In this document: positions 24,379 to 37,205 of the stretch, piece by piece | Layout of the letters: each line of letters opens with the position of its first letter | Numbering within the stretch: the first letter of the stretch is position 1 | NCBI RefSeq assembly: GCF_028554725.1 | Contig: NC_071668.1 | Span: forward strand, 61,102,232 to 61,166,231 | DNA length: 64,000 nt | Reading direction: 5' to 3' | Source of the DNA: Zeugodacus cucurbitae | Lineage: Eukaryota; Arthropoda; Insecta; Diptera; Tephritidae | Program-made: the position numbers and the translations under genes | Notes under the pieces: model-generated | Seen by the model: only the letters and a program-made list of their open reading frames with translations | What the model was told of the DNA's origin: nothing | The model's database searches: none

Positions 24379-27300
24379 ACCATTACACGAACTTGGTTAT
24401 CTTACAAATTTCAAGATAAATCATTCTTTATTTATTTATTATTTATTCGTCTGTTTGCTAACAGCAACAGGTGTGCACCTTTGCTTATTGTCTGTATTCA
24501 TTTTCTCAATACACACATACATATAATAATTATACATATTATTTTGAAAAAGTATTCGGCAAAAATTTTATCGTTACTGGTTAGCTTACTACCACGTTAC
24601 AAAACCTCAAGCCACTGAATGTATACTACAAAACATTAAGCTATTTACAGACACACATACAGAGGTGAAAAATCAAGTGCAATCACAAATGAAAAACAAT
24701 TTCTCTACCAACATTTGTACACGTACACATACATATATGTGGGTATTGTATGCATATGTATCTCGAACATTTGTTCAAACTGTTAAGGGTAACCACAGTC
24801 TAGTCCTGCAAGAACTGCTGCAGCTGTTCGTCAAAGCCAAGCCATGAATGTTGCCGCAGTTACTGCTTTCTATTATTTGTTGATTTTTTTGGACCTTTTT
24901 TATTTTTAGCATCTCATAATTTACCATCTCACAATGTTCATATCATTTTCACTTAGTGTGAGCATTTCTGATGGCAGCTCGACTTAATGTATGCAATCGA
25001 TATGCACTCACTGTCGGCACACGTATTTGCTTTGCTTCTTAACTGTTGGCAACACTTGTTGCACAGTCTTCGTCTGCAGTGAAAAAGTATTTTCTTTCGT
25101 AGCACAATCGTTCGTGTGTTTGAATGCCGTTAGCTATGTTATGATTTGCGTGCATCCGAAAGCAAAATGTGAATTATTTGATTGCATACTTGAATGCGGC
25201 TCAAGCTGATTGCACATGTAGAAAATGTCACAGCAACAAAGAAAATACATCTATAAGTACATCGATATATGTTTGTTCTGCGCGTTATGTATTTGTTTTG
25301 TTAATGCATTTGGCAACCTTCCTTTAGTTCAAGCTTCAAGTGGCACGTTTGTTTTGCTTTGCTTTTTCAAAACGGCGCAAAATCTAACGGATTGACTTCC
25401 TGATACAACGTTCAGTCGAATGATGCAATGCAACACTTGCCACTAGGTCGTACCACTGAACACGGTAAAAGTCCTTAGCACATTCAATGTACTCCCACTC
25501 ACCTGTGTGATTCAATGCACAATATTTTTACTCTTCTTCATCCCGTTATCGTGCGGATGGTTTTATAATACAAGATCTATTTTCGGCTAACTTGTTGATT
25601 TGAATGATTTTAAAGCATTACAAATAAAATATCAAGTCCCAGGTGATTGGAAATGTACAATGCTTAATAAATATAAAAAAATAATTATTAATACAAAATT
25701 TTGCTAATAATTTTTATTTGACTCAAATGGAAACTAAAATCCACCAACCATGATGTAACCTCATATCCCTTTTATAGTAAAACCTGAACCTGTGCCCACT
25801 GAAGTCACTTTTTGCTGCTGTCTCAAGAAAAATAATAATGAAATAGAGTTTTGGTACTAGGCAGATAGAGTACATTTTATATCCATCAGATATTCACCGT
25901 TGACAATTTTAGCCAGATAATACAGGTGGTATGAACAGCATTAGCTTCCGTATAGAGAGATATCACTGTCAAACTAATGAAGAAGTGCTTAGTACATTGC
26001 AACATGCCTTATTAAAACTGTCATTAGTCGGGTAACATACATGACAGTCCTTATATATAGTGGTGAAAGTGTGGCATTGGTAGAAGTACACGAAGTTTGT
26101 GTATATCAGTAAAGATGCATATTAAAATATATAAATGAATACATTCATATAATTTATAAGCAACTATTTGGATATATTTATACCTGTGAGTATGCTTAGT
26201 CTTTCTATCCACGTTAAAGCGATGGCTTCTAAGTGACAAGTGCACAAACTCAAAAGGATATGCAGCGAGAAAGTCTCAATTAATATAAAGTGGCAACTAG
26301 TTTATCTGCAAGAGCTGACAAGATAACTTAAGCGAAGTAATTTAGTGAAAGCGTAGAATTAAGTTATATAAAAAGTATGCCAATAAATCATGGAGGGAAT
26401 TAATATAGGCGCATGTTGAAATGATCATGGATTTCAAATATTTTAAGTGAGTGGAGAATTTAGATTTTTAAAAGCGGTAACTTTTTAATAATATTGTTTA
26501 ATAAAATTTCAACTATTTTTAACACAAAAAAGATACATTTATATTACACGTTCATCTCATCCATTCTAATTCTCTCAACCTGCAACTTCCGCTTAACAAA
26601 ACAAAAAAATGAGTTGCAGGAAAAAGTTAACAAAAATAAATTACATTTTCTTGACGTTGTTTCGGCAGCTTTTCACCTCTTCACCATATCATCTGCCACC
26701 TCTGGTATTTGTAAACTAAGTAAGTACTGCATCATGCTCATTTTGCATATAGCTAAATAAAAACATAAATTTTTTCATACAATGTCTCATTTTCATTTTA
26801 CTTCCAATTTATTCTGGACGGTTGTGATCGCAAATTCTTGTCTTTAGTCCCCAGGTATACGTTAAACTTGAATTTTTTTTAGTGACGACTTTCGATGGAA
26901 ATATTTGTTGCTATTTGTATACGTATATTACTTGCCTCCATTAATGAACTGGATATTTTATCATTTAATAAAAGTTGTTGTTAATATGTAAAACTTTAGA
27001 ATGAGTTTTGAATAATCGAATCGTTTTATCCATAATTTCATACTTTTTCGGATGTTTTTTAAACTCGCGCAATAAATATTTATATTTAGATTCCCAAAAT
27101 TTTCTTTCTGTATGCCAAAAATATTTAGCTAACTAACATTTATCTAACAAAGTGTTCTTTTCTCTTTTTAAAATTTTTATTTGTTTCTACTGTTCACACA
27201 AAATAATACTCGCCAATTAAACATGAACTGATGAATGTTCTGTTATACCAGCACATCCAAATGTTATTTCTACTTTTCTGTACAACGCTACCACTACCAA

Positions 27301-29572
27301 CTGAATATAGTAATAATGACTAACGCAAAAATTAAAGTCACTTCAACTGGCATTGTGACTACCCAACAAAAATATCCCACGATGACATCCAAACCCACCT
27401 TTGGCAAATTTTAACATTTTAACGCCACTGCTGCTGCTGGTGTTGCTCACCAATCATGTGCAATGTCCAAATTGTCTGTTGCAACATGATAACGTCGACG
27501 ATGATGACTTCTCTGGACAACGCCTGACAATGACGGCAAATATAATGTCAACGCCATACAATGCAGCATCAACATTAAAAGAATAACAACATATGACCAT
27601 GTGAATATGACAACAAAATGAAGAAACAAACAACATATGACCATCTGACAACAAAAATCTGTGTGGAAAATTTTAACGACGCGTTTACAACAAATGTTGT
27701 CCAACAATATTATTGTTCTTCGCTTTTTTGGTTCATCGCTATTTTATGTGTTTCTCATTGCCTTCGCTTTTATACCCTTGAACGTAAACAGTACCTGCAA
27801 CCAGCACAGATATGGTAATATTGAAATATGCACTTGTAGGTTCACCAACTCCGATATAAATATATTATCTAGTATTGAGGTATGCTAACTCATATGATGG
27901 AATCATTTGATGGAATCTTATTATTAGTGCGAATAGTATCCTGTATTTAATATATTTAATGAGTTCCAACTGTCCTATAATTCAAAGATATATTTTATAG
28001 CAAAGAGTTTATATTACTCTGACAAACAGACGCAGTTTCTTTAATTTAATTATATGAAGCGCCTATTTAAAGCGCTTGCGGGTGTCGCGGTTATCTCACA
28101 CGCCACACGGTAACATATTGTTGGCATACAATGACATTCCCGCAAACAGCTGCTGTTTGTTGCATATTACATATGACGCGGTTAGAAACAGCAGTAGAAT
28201 CGAAATTGCAACCCGAATAGAAATGGATGCCATTGACATCGTTGCAAACATGGAAAGTCAAACTAATAAATGTAATAGTGAAATTCTATGAAAACAATAA
28301 TAAATGCGGAAATTCTATTTATTCAGTTTCGATTAAATTTATTAAATTGAATGAATACGATCTAACGCTTAACCTCTTGTGTTTCTATACACTTTATGTT
28401 TTTTTCTATCAAACTTATTTTAAATTTCTATTAATGCAGTCATATTATGCATCGCCTTGTATAGCATTCCGCGCTCTGGCTTTTAATATTATGCCAAGCA
28501 TTGTTTGATAAATTTTACAGTCGGTTCAAGCATGATAAACCAATTTAAAACCAATTCTAAATTATCTCCTAAGCTTCATACCAGGAAGCAGTATAGTACT
28601 CAAAGCGATGTAGCGTAGCATGTCTTGACTTAAATATTTGCCTTTTTAATAGAAATCCCCTGGGTCAGCAGTCAATCTGCTTTTAATGAGCAGTGACAAT
28701 TATATTACAAACAAGTGAGAATTTAGTATAATATCGCCTTTGATATACACAGAAAGACTCAAATAGGATTTTTAAACACTATTAGACAACAATTTTAATA
28801 TATCCTCCGTTGTCTAATTTTCTCAATGTATTATAAAGCGCTATCTTTATGCACTCATTCAAATATAAACGAAAATTTCCAATAGTAATTTTTTAGGATT
28901 GCCCGTCACTTGTCATCGAACGTCACTGAATTAGCAAACGAATACAAAATCAAACGCATGTGCAAGTTTAAATAGGTTATTTTTAAATATATGTCACCCT
29001 CAAATTTACTAATAACAAGTGAAGCTCATCGTTCGTTGGAGCTTCTTTGGACAAATAAAAAGTGAAGCTTTACAGAAGAACATCAATTAACACTAAGTAG
29101 TGACAAAAGAAACGCAGTACAGTTGAATAGCAAAAACTAATATAGTTGTCGATAGCAGAAAACCAATGCAACCACAAATATGTGGTTGACAGGTTGATTA
29201 GTTGATTGCTGAAAGCTTCGCAAAGCTAAATTCTTTTAAGCCAGAGTTGAAGTTTAGCTAATTATTCAACTAATTTAATATGAAAAAACATGTGCTTTCA
29301 ATTTGCTTCTTCATAAAAAGTTGGAAGAAAAGTCTCCTTCTCTATAATTACAGTAACCAAGAGATTTTGATAAAGGTCATCTCTTACACAAGCTAATTAC
29401 CACTACACTCAAGCTTACTGCTTGATTATATGACTTACACTCTGACTCTTCAGAACTTTCTGTAGTGGGAAGAACTCAAGCATTTTTTTCAGCAACTATT
29501 GGTACTTTGCTGTCGATAGTAGAAAAAGTAACGTTCTATTTCTTAAATGGTTTGAAATTCTAACTTGTAAAA
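24379..29572. other. Long AT-rich non-coding stretch
   Basis: I recognise no gene or transposon end. A short imperfect tandem duplication is at 27585-27665. Cys-rich open frames near 25.0 kb have no family signature. Confidence 0.5.
27585..27665 (+). repeat. Imperfect tandem duplication, period about 44 bases
   Basis: AACAACATATGACCAT occurs at 27585 and again at 27629, each time followed by a TGACAACAAAA-type block with a small deletion in the second unit. Confidence 0.7.
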
Positions 29573-30548
29573 ATGGAGTTCACTAACGTCGAAATCCTCG
29601 CTATTTTAAAGTTTTCCTTCGTTAAAGGCAAACCCGCTATAGAAACGTTCCATGAGATTAATGGTGTTTTGGGGGATGGAACTCTATCACTTCGAACTGC
29701 GGAGGAATGGTTTCAACGATTCAGAGCGGGTGAAAACGACACCATGAATAAGCCAGCCGGCGGAAGACCTGTGACGACGAATAACAATCAAATCATGGAA
29801 AACATCGAGTTAGACTGACATGTGGCATCTCGTGACATCGCCTAGGAGATGGGAGTTAGAAGAACTAAAAGAACGTAATTTTTTTTGTACTAAATTTATG
29901 ATTACATTATTTAGAATGATCCGATTTGTTTTAAATAGACATTGTTCAAAACCTTCATTTTGATGATAGGTTCATAATGACACTCTTATAGAAACCCTTG
30001 TTGCTACTGGCAAAAAACTGGGAGAGTCTATTTTTAAAAGTTTATCTTGAGACAAATTTTCATTATCAACATCATTCGAACAGGGAATTATCAACTCTGA
30101 GCTCCTCTCATATGTCCAGACGCTTAATTCTACCATCTACTGCGAACAACTGGACCGCTTGAAGCAGCCGATCGACGAGAAGCGGGTAGAATTGGCCAAC
30201 AGGAAGCGTGTACTGTTCCACCAGGACAACGCCAGACCACACACTTCGTTGATGACTCGTCAGAAGCTACGGGAGCTCGGATGGGAGGTTTTATCGCATC
30301 CACCATATAGCCCGGACATAGCGCCAAGTGACTACCACCTGTTCCTGTCCATGGCGAACACCCTTGGAGGTGTAAAGTTGAACTCAAAAGAGGCTTGTGA
30401 AAAGTGGCTGTCCGAGTTCTTCGCAAATAAGGAGGCGGGCATCTACGAGAGGGGTATTATGAAGTTGCCGTCTAGATGGAATTATCGAACGAAACGGCGC
30501 ATATTTGAACTAAATCCGATCACTGTAACACTTTTTATAAAGCATTGA
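29573..30548 (+). pseudogene. Mariner transposase, missing the first catalytic Asp region
   Basis: The N-terminal helix-turn-helix part reads MEFTNVEILAILKFSF, IETFHEINGVLGDGTLSLRT, EEWFQRFRAGEND and KPAGGRPVTT, then a TGA at 29817 and a second stop (AEMG-type position) follow. After the replaced middle, a frame from about 30084 gives LNSTIYCEQLDRLKQ, VLFHQDNARPHTS and HPPYSPDIAPSDYHLF, ending near IKH*. The Asp of HQDN and the Asp of PSDYH are separated by 34 residues, the mariner D34D spacing. The segment that should carry the first Asp is gone. Mariner transposases are normally about 345 residues, so roughly 110-130 are missing. Subfamily not assigned. Confidence 0.88.
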
Positions 30549-30590
30549 ATAAAGAGCAAAAAAGCGGAAGGGAGATATTTGCCAACCTAA
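29573..30590 (+). mobile_element. Mariner-family transposon, internally rearranged and 5'-incomplete
   Basis: The element keeps the start of the transposase gene, a foreign-looking middle (about 29884-30081), the C-terminal third of the gene, and a 3' inverted terminal repeat reading GGAGATATTTGCCAACCTAA immediately before TA at 30591. No matching 5' inverted repeat is visible upstream of 29573, so that end is lost or too diverged. It cannot be autonomous. Confidence 0.85.
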
Positions 30591-30592
30591 TA

Positions 30593-33500
30593 TAAAAATA
30601 ATATCTTATTAACTAGATTTTTTCATCCCCTACTTTGAACTGTTTATGTCTGTCAGTCAATAAACTGTATAAAGATTTATACGTGATAATATAGGACTGC
30701 TACAAATTGTAAAGAGTTTTGCAGAAAAATATGCTAAACAAAATCGTGTTTGTGGTCGCACTTTTTTTTTGCAGCTGCTAGAGTCAGCAAGCCAGCTAAT
30801 ACAACAGAGAAAAGAGTTCAAAGCCATAATGTGTCGAAAACGGCAATCATAAAGTGTTGCCAAGAAATTGAATTTTCCTCAACAAACAAGAGCTTAAAAA
30901 ATTTACTCAGAATTTATTACACTTAAAATGTCATTACTTATGTGACAGCAATATTTCTTTTGAATAGCGGTATATGAGAACAGGAGTTGCCTATCGCTGG
31001 CACGTGGTTGAGTTTGCTATTTGCTGATTGCTTATATGTCAAATAATGTTGCTTGATATTATGTTGTGCACATATTGAAATGGGGTTGTGTTGGATGGTG
31101 AAGGATGCAAGCAATTTATGCAACTGCGAAATTCGATTTACGTCTGTGCAATAATTCGTTAACTTCTTTTAAATTTTACGACTTCCTTCATCCGAGCACA
31201 CCCAATACAGTGCAATGAAGACTATTTAACCATGTTATCTTTTTGTAAAAAGGCATTATACATAAAAAACACACAATTTTATTTGAATAAAAAATCCAAA
31301 TTCTCATTTGTAATTCAAGAGAATTTACATTTATGCGCGTAATTCTATACTGTAAAAATTCATGCTAAGTATTGTCTATTAAAATTTACAGTCATCTGTC
31401 GACTGCTGAAAACCCATTACGCAAATATTTAATTTATTTTCAATGCATACAAACAAAAGCAAATTGTTACCATTTATAATTTGATTGACCCATTGTTGAC
31501 CTCAACATATTACCACACACGCCCACACAATTATAATCATAAAGACCGTAAATGATTTTAAATAGCTTTTGTATGCGCAACAGCTAAATATGCAAAACGT
31601 TGTACTGAATAATGACCGCAGCAAATATTGCAACAACCAACCAACTAACCGACCTGTCGCCAGTCGATTAAATACGATTTGGTTAGTTATCGTTGCATTG
31701 TTTTGTGTTGTCATTTTGTTTTATTGTTTTATACCATTTGATTATGTTTTGGTATGCATAAATTTTACGCATTAATGACAATGATATTCTTATAGGATTT
31801 TCATCGCTGAACACGAATATGTCCTCCAAAAGTGCCTATCACGTCGAGATTTTGAGCAAAATGGACTCAAAGTCTCAAAAAACCCTGTTTTTGGCCTTTT
31901 TTGATCACGTCTAGAGAATTATGCTGACGTGCTAGAAGTCTCTAATTAGGCTTAAATTGAAGCTTAAACTGTCAACTAGAATCAAATCGAAAAAATTTTG
32001 AATCAGTCAAAAATTTCCATATAGCACAACTTTTTCATGAAAAAGTATTTGTAGCATGTGCTTATAACAAAAACAACAAATACTATAACTTAAAAGTTTC
32101 TACCATCACATCCGATATATTCGACTATTGTCTTGACATAAGTGTGTTCTCACGACGCGCATTGGTGATGCTGAACTCTCAAAATTAATAGCGCGAAATT
32201 ATTACAACCTAATGAAAATTTATGTAATTTAATTAGCTTCTTATGACAACCAATATACTACAATCAGTTGAAGCTTTGAAATGTCAGAACTTTGACACCG
32301 TTGTTGATGACTGTTGTGGAAAGAGAGACAAAATATATTTTGAAAACCAGGCTTGATTTATTGCATGGTTTTATTCGTAAAAGCTACAAAGCTATAATAG
32401 TAATAAATGTTTTAATTTGGTGCTGATAGCTTTTGTTGTTGTCTTTGGTATCTGTTTAAAATGTTAAAAGAATTGTTAATATTTTTTTTATTTCACATAT
32501 TTCATGACCAGATCCTCTTCTCATCTCAGCTATCATTTGCTGAAACTGAAAAGCCAGTCGAAAACTATGAAGCATTGAATTGTACGAAGCAAGTAGCTAG
32601 GTAGAAGGTATGTAAGTATTTATTCACACTTCCATATAAATATACCATATGCTACTGAAAGTATGTTAGTAATTGCATTACATTTTAAACCGCCCACATA
32701 AACGGAAGTAATTTATAGACGAAATACACGCACGCAAATGAGAGACAGGCAAGTGAAACCAGTGGCTTATGTAAACTCGGCGTATGTACACCAATACAAA
32801 CAAACAAACTTTACTAATATGAGGCACTTTAAACACTGTTGCTAAGTATGTCACGAAAATGTGTCGATCACGCCCACTTCATATGAATACACATTACCTA
32901 ACACATCTAGCTCTGAGCTATTGCACAACTGAATGAGCAACTAAATCACCTGAATATCATGAGACTATGTGCTTCCGTTCACAAGCACATACTCACCATC
33001 CAATAGCATATTCGATTGCAATACCAATTTTACTTCGAAGTCATTAGTAATGCAAATTGCAATTACAACAATTTTCCACTCACCCTTTTTTTGCTTGCCT
33101 ATTTTTAGGCTCTACAATCAATATAATACAGTACATTGTTTTATTTGTGCCACCTTGCTTCATTTCCATGTCTCGCAGCCCCTGTCGAGTCGAGTTCATT
33201 TGATTCTCGTTGCGCGATATCAACACTTTGCTCTATTTATAGCATTATTGTAGTTGTATTTAACTGAACACAGGAAAATTAGTTTGCTTGCTTTGGAAAG
33301 TAAATTTACTTTGATTTGAATTGCAATTTCAACTTAACTACTAAAAGTAGGAGCTTCTTTATTGTGGTTAATGATATTTTTTCTATAAATATGCACGAAC
33401 GAGCACTAACGTAGAGCACTAAGGTTAAACTAAAATTCCAGACTACATAAATAAAACATAAAAATAGGTAGTTCATGACTTCATTTTATTTATTAAACCA

Positions 33501-34046
33501 TACAATTTTTGTGAATACCTCCAACATAACTTCTGTTACATAACTGTTCATAACTCCAACATAGCTGCTAACAATTTACAGAATTTATTTTGTTATTACT
33601 ATACACGAACATTTTGATGATACTGAACATTTAAAAACGTGCTGCATATACGCCTGAAGCTATGCTATGCCAATAATGTGTATTGTGTATGTAAGTAAGT
33701 TAATTAAATTACTTTTGGAAAAGCATTTCATATGAATTAAGTAATTTAAAATGAATTAATTTCATAACGTCGATAATATTACATTTGAATACATATTTTT
33801 CATTGAAATGCCATATAAGTATTTCATATTTATAACAAGCAAGCATAGCGTATTGATCTACTGCGTTGCTTGAATATTTTCTTTTAAGAATGTACACCCT
33901 CTTAAAATTCGATTAAATTTCGATTAATAGAACTGGTTTTAAATACATGTACATATACACATAAGTATATTTGAAATCTTCAGGGACTGAACCCAAGATT
34001 GTGCAGAGTATATATTTTTGAACTCTATAAATAGACTCTAAAGGGC
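30593..34046. other. AT-rich stretch with nothing firmly recognised
   Basis: There is no gene. The text at about 31795-32060 looks like part of an interspersed repeat, but I find no termini or second copy in the window. Confidence 0.45.
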
Positions 34047-34475
34047 ACAAGTAAGGAAGGCTTAAGTTCAGGTGTAACCGAACATTTTATACTCTAGCAA
34101 TTTATGTATTTAATTTTATTAAGATAAGACAATTCTTGCAGTATATTCGGAATAAAGTCCACTAGAATAACGAAAATAGTTAAATATAGTATATATATAG
34201 GGAAGTAATTACCCGATTTTACCCATATTTGCCACAGAAGCACATTTTTAGAAGAAAATTTCCCGAATTTCCTTAAAATATCTGAGAGTTTTTCCAATAT
34301 TTTCTTTACGAAATTTTTCATTGGCAGCTTTCTTCCTCCATTTATTATTTAATAATATTTAATAATTTAATATTTGGTGTTTCTGATTTTATCTGTTAGT
34401 GAGCACGCACTTTTAGTTTCGTTTATACCATACTATAGTATAATAAACTGTTTGCAACATGTTGCGAGAGTATAA
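34047..34475 (-). mobile_element. DINE-1/mini-me-like element, internally deleted
   Basis: It is read in reverse. The 3' tail ACAAGTAAGGAAGGCTTAAG and the hairpin (here TTCAGGTGTAACCGAA, one arm mutated) are at 34047-34080, followed by TTTTATACTCTAGCAA. The 5' end GCAACATGTTGCGAGAGTAT closes the element at 34475. About two thirds of the interior, including the GTCY run, is missing, while both ends are kept. Confidence 0.8.
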
Positions 34476-34886
34476 AAATATGTGTGTACATATGTATGTA
34501 CTGAAAATATGTAAATATTCAGTTATCATCTTTTTAATGTTAGCGATAAGATAGTCACATTTTAAGCCAACTTGCAATGGGCTTTGCTGCTATTCAGCTA
34601 TAATATAATTTAATGAACCTTAGAATATTTTAAATAAATATTTAATTATGATTTATGTTCTTAACTGAACCTACTTTCTTAAGTGCGAGTACAAATAAAA
34701 TGTTAAGTACAGAACAACCAGATGTGCAACTGTATGCTTGTTTTTGTAAGTATGCATTTACAACAAATTAGTCATAAAAAGCGGCGCCTGCCTCCAAGTA
34801 AGATGATAGTAATTTTTTAAGAGCCAACTGTAACAGAACTTACAACGAAAATATCGTTGAATTAACTTTTTTTAACGACGCACCAG
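34476..34886. other. AT-rich spacer upstream of the P450 pseudogene
   Basis: I see no convincing promoter element that could be assigned to the P450 and no other gene. Confidence 0.4.
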
Positions 34887-36549
34887 ATGGTTATATATAA
34901 GATGGATATCTTTCTTATTATCTGCTCAACACTTATCATGCACTCCAAGTATCGATATTGGGAGCTGCTTGGAGTGCCGCAGCTGAAAATGAATTTTATT
35001 TTTGGCAATTTGTTCCGCATAAAGAGTATACATAAAACGGAACTCTTTCACGAAGTGTATCAGGAGTTCCGTGGTGAAGCAAATTTAGTTGGTACATACA
35101 TTTTCACAAAACCTATTGCTGTTGTTTTAAATTTAGACTTAAAGTAATTAGGTAAAGTCTATACTAATTAAAGATATCAACAAATTTACGGATCGGTTTG
35201 TACAACGGAAGATTGACAGCGTTATCAGAGATAATCCTTTTCGTGTGCATGGCGATAAGTGGCGTCCATTGCGCACGAAGCTTACACCGACCTTCACGTC
35301 GGCAAAAATGAAGTTTATGTTTCCCACGGTGGTGACAGTGGCGAGTCAATTAGATGAGGCGTTCGGCTCACAATTGACCAAGACGCCAAGGGGCGATGTA
35401 GAATTACACGATCTGATGGGTCGCTTTGCTACCGATGTGATTGGGCATTGTGCCTTCGGTGCTGAGTGTAATAGCTTAAAGGATCCAAATGTGGCATTTC
35501 GTCGCATAGGCCACCGTATTTTCTATCCACGTTATCTCTCTATACGTCTACGTACATTTATGGATACATATCCAGCTATGTTCAAATTTCTGAAAATTTT
35601 CAAAATTAAAGAAACTTCTAAAGACATTGAAGACTTCATAGTGCAGCTGGTATGTGACACAGTGCGTCTGCGTGAAGAGCAGAACATTCAGCGTAATGAT
35701 TTCCTCAATATGCTGATTGAGTTGAAAAATTCCAAAAATTTAAAAGGTTTGCCTGCAATGTGTATTGAAGAGATGGCTGCACAGGTGTTCGTATTTTATG
35801 CGGCTGGTTTTGAGACCAGCTCTAGTAATATGACTTATGGGATATTTGAGTTAGCGAAGAATCCCCTAATACAGGAGAAGTTGAGAGCGGAAATTTTGAG
35901 CGTTTTGGAGAAACATAATGGCGAGTTGACCTATGAAGCAATGATGGAGATGACATATTTAGACCAAGTCATAACAGATAAGCTGGTGACATGAACCATT
36001 TTTGATTACTTCGTTATCACTTTTTTTTACTTTATTTCGTTTCCAGAGACTCTCCGTAAATATCCAGCACTCGCTGCTCTTCGATTTTTGATTACTTCGT
36101 TATCACTTTTTTTTACTTTATTTCGTTTCCAGAGACTCTCCGTAAATATCCAGCACTCGCTGCTCTCACTCGTGTCTCCGTTGATGATTATAAAATACCT
36201 GATACAGACATAACACTCGAGAAGGGCACACGCATACATATACCCGCTAAAGAGATACATTATGATCCGGAAATCTATGAGAATCCAAAAGAATTTCGTC
36301 CAGAGCGCTTCAACCCGGAAGAAGTGCAGAAACGTCATCCACAAGCTTTCCTTGGTTGATGGACCACATAACTGTGTTGGCCTACGCTTCGGACGTATGT
36401 AAGTGCGTGTAGGTATGATAACTTTGTTGAAATCTTATCGCTTCAGCTTATCGGAGAAGACACCAAGAGAATTAGATATTTCCAAATGTAGTATAGTGCT
36501 TGTACCACAGGGCAAAGTGTGGCTGAAGGTAGAAAAGCTGTGCAGATAA
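34887..36549 (+). pseudogene. Cytochrome P450 pseudogene, CYP3 clan, CYP6-like
   Basis: The parent would be a microsomal haem monooxygenase of the CYP6 type, often involved in detoxification. The start has a short hydrophobic anchor (MDIFLIICSTLI) and RYWELLGVP. Exon 1 then shows WRPLRTKLTPTFTSAKMK (helix C region) and the I-helix FYAAGFETSSSNMTYG; exon 2 shows ETLRKYP (helix K ExxR), NPKEFRPERFNPEE and GPHNCVGLRFG with the haem-ligand Cys. Five lesions are visible: (1) a 10-base insertion at 35142-35151 adds a stop and shifts the frame; (2) the intron donor at 35978 reads ATAAGC instead of GTAAGC; (3) an exact 83-base tandem duplication covers the intron end and exon 2 start; (4) a net 5-base loss near 36352 removes the PF before GDGPHNC; (5) CAA became TAA at 36400. 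It is dead, with most of the protein still readable. Exact subfamily not assigned. Confidence 0.92.
35998..36166 (+). repeat. Exact 83-base tandem duplication across the P450 intron-exon border
   Basis: Bases 35998-36080 recur without change at 36084-36166, separated by TCG. Each unit carries the intron polypyrimidine tract, the acceptor TTCCAG and the first 34 bases of exon 2. The identity, including an eight-T run, means the duplication is recent or is an assembly artefact. Confidence 0.95.
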
Positions 36550-37164
36550 CATTTATTTGCTTTTTAGAGAATTTAAGCTGAAAGAAAAAAAAAAGATAAT
36601 AAAATACGATACAGAAAATATAATAATAAGTTTAATTTCTGAATTGCATTAAAATTCTCTAAAATACTTTTTTGTACAATAATGTTAATTTATTTTACAT
36701 TCATTTTTATTTTGTTTTATTGGATTGATACCAATGATAGGACATAGTAACTAACTCAGGGTAGTGAGAATTGTGGAAGTTTAGTTTCTTACTCTCACTC
36801 GATGAGGACCTTAGAGGTTGCGGCCAATTTTTTACCGAAAATACCGGTCTCTTAAAAGATAATTATACTCTACGCAACATGTTGTGAGAGTATAAAAACA
36901 CTAAATACCTTTATTTTTAAAAGGAGATTATTTTGCATTAGGTAGGATATGCTATGGTTAACATTTCATATTTATTGAGGTCATATGAATAAATGGATGC
37001 TCCATTTCATTATTTGTCATTATTATCAAAATTTTCAGCAGTGAATGGTAATTATAAACTTTAAATGTATCAATTAATATTTTGCTTGTTAACTATGTTG
37101 TTTCGACTCGAGCTATAGGTTAATGATTTCAGAGGTCGAATTAGTTTTGGTCTTCATTGTAAAT
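36550..37164. other. AT-rich spacer with one DINE-1-like terminus
   Basis: The stretch has no gene. At 36862-36894 it holds only the outer end of a DINE-1-like element in reverse orientation: ATTATACTCTACGCAACATG followed by TTGTGAGAGTATA. Confidence 0.6.
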
Positions 37165-37205
37165 AAAATATAATTTCATGTTCGCATTTTCCTCATTTCA
37201 CTTTT
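37165..37205 (-). repeat. Left part of the Helitron-like repeat split by the DINE-1-like insertion
   Basis: Read in reverse this gives AAAAAGTGAAATGAGGA and then CGAACATGA. It continues exactly where the copy at 61521-61690 continues after TTCATTTTAAAAAAGTGAAA. Its other part is at 38590-38707. Confidence 0.75.
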
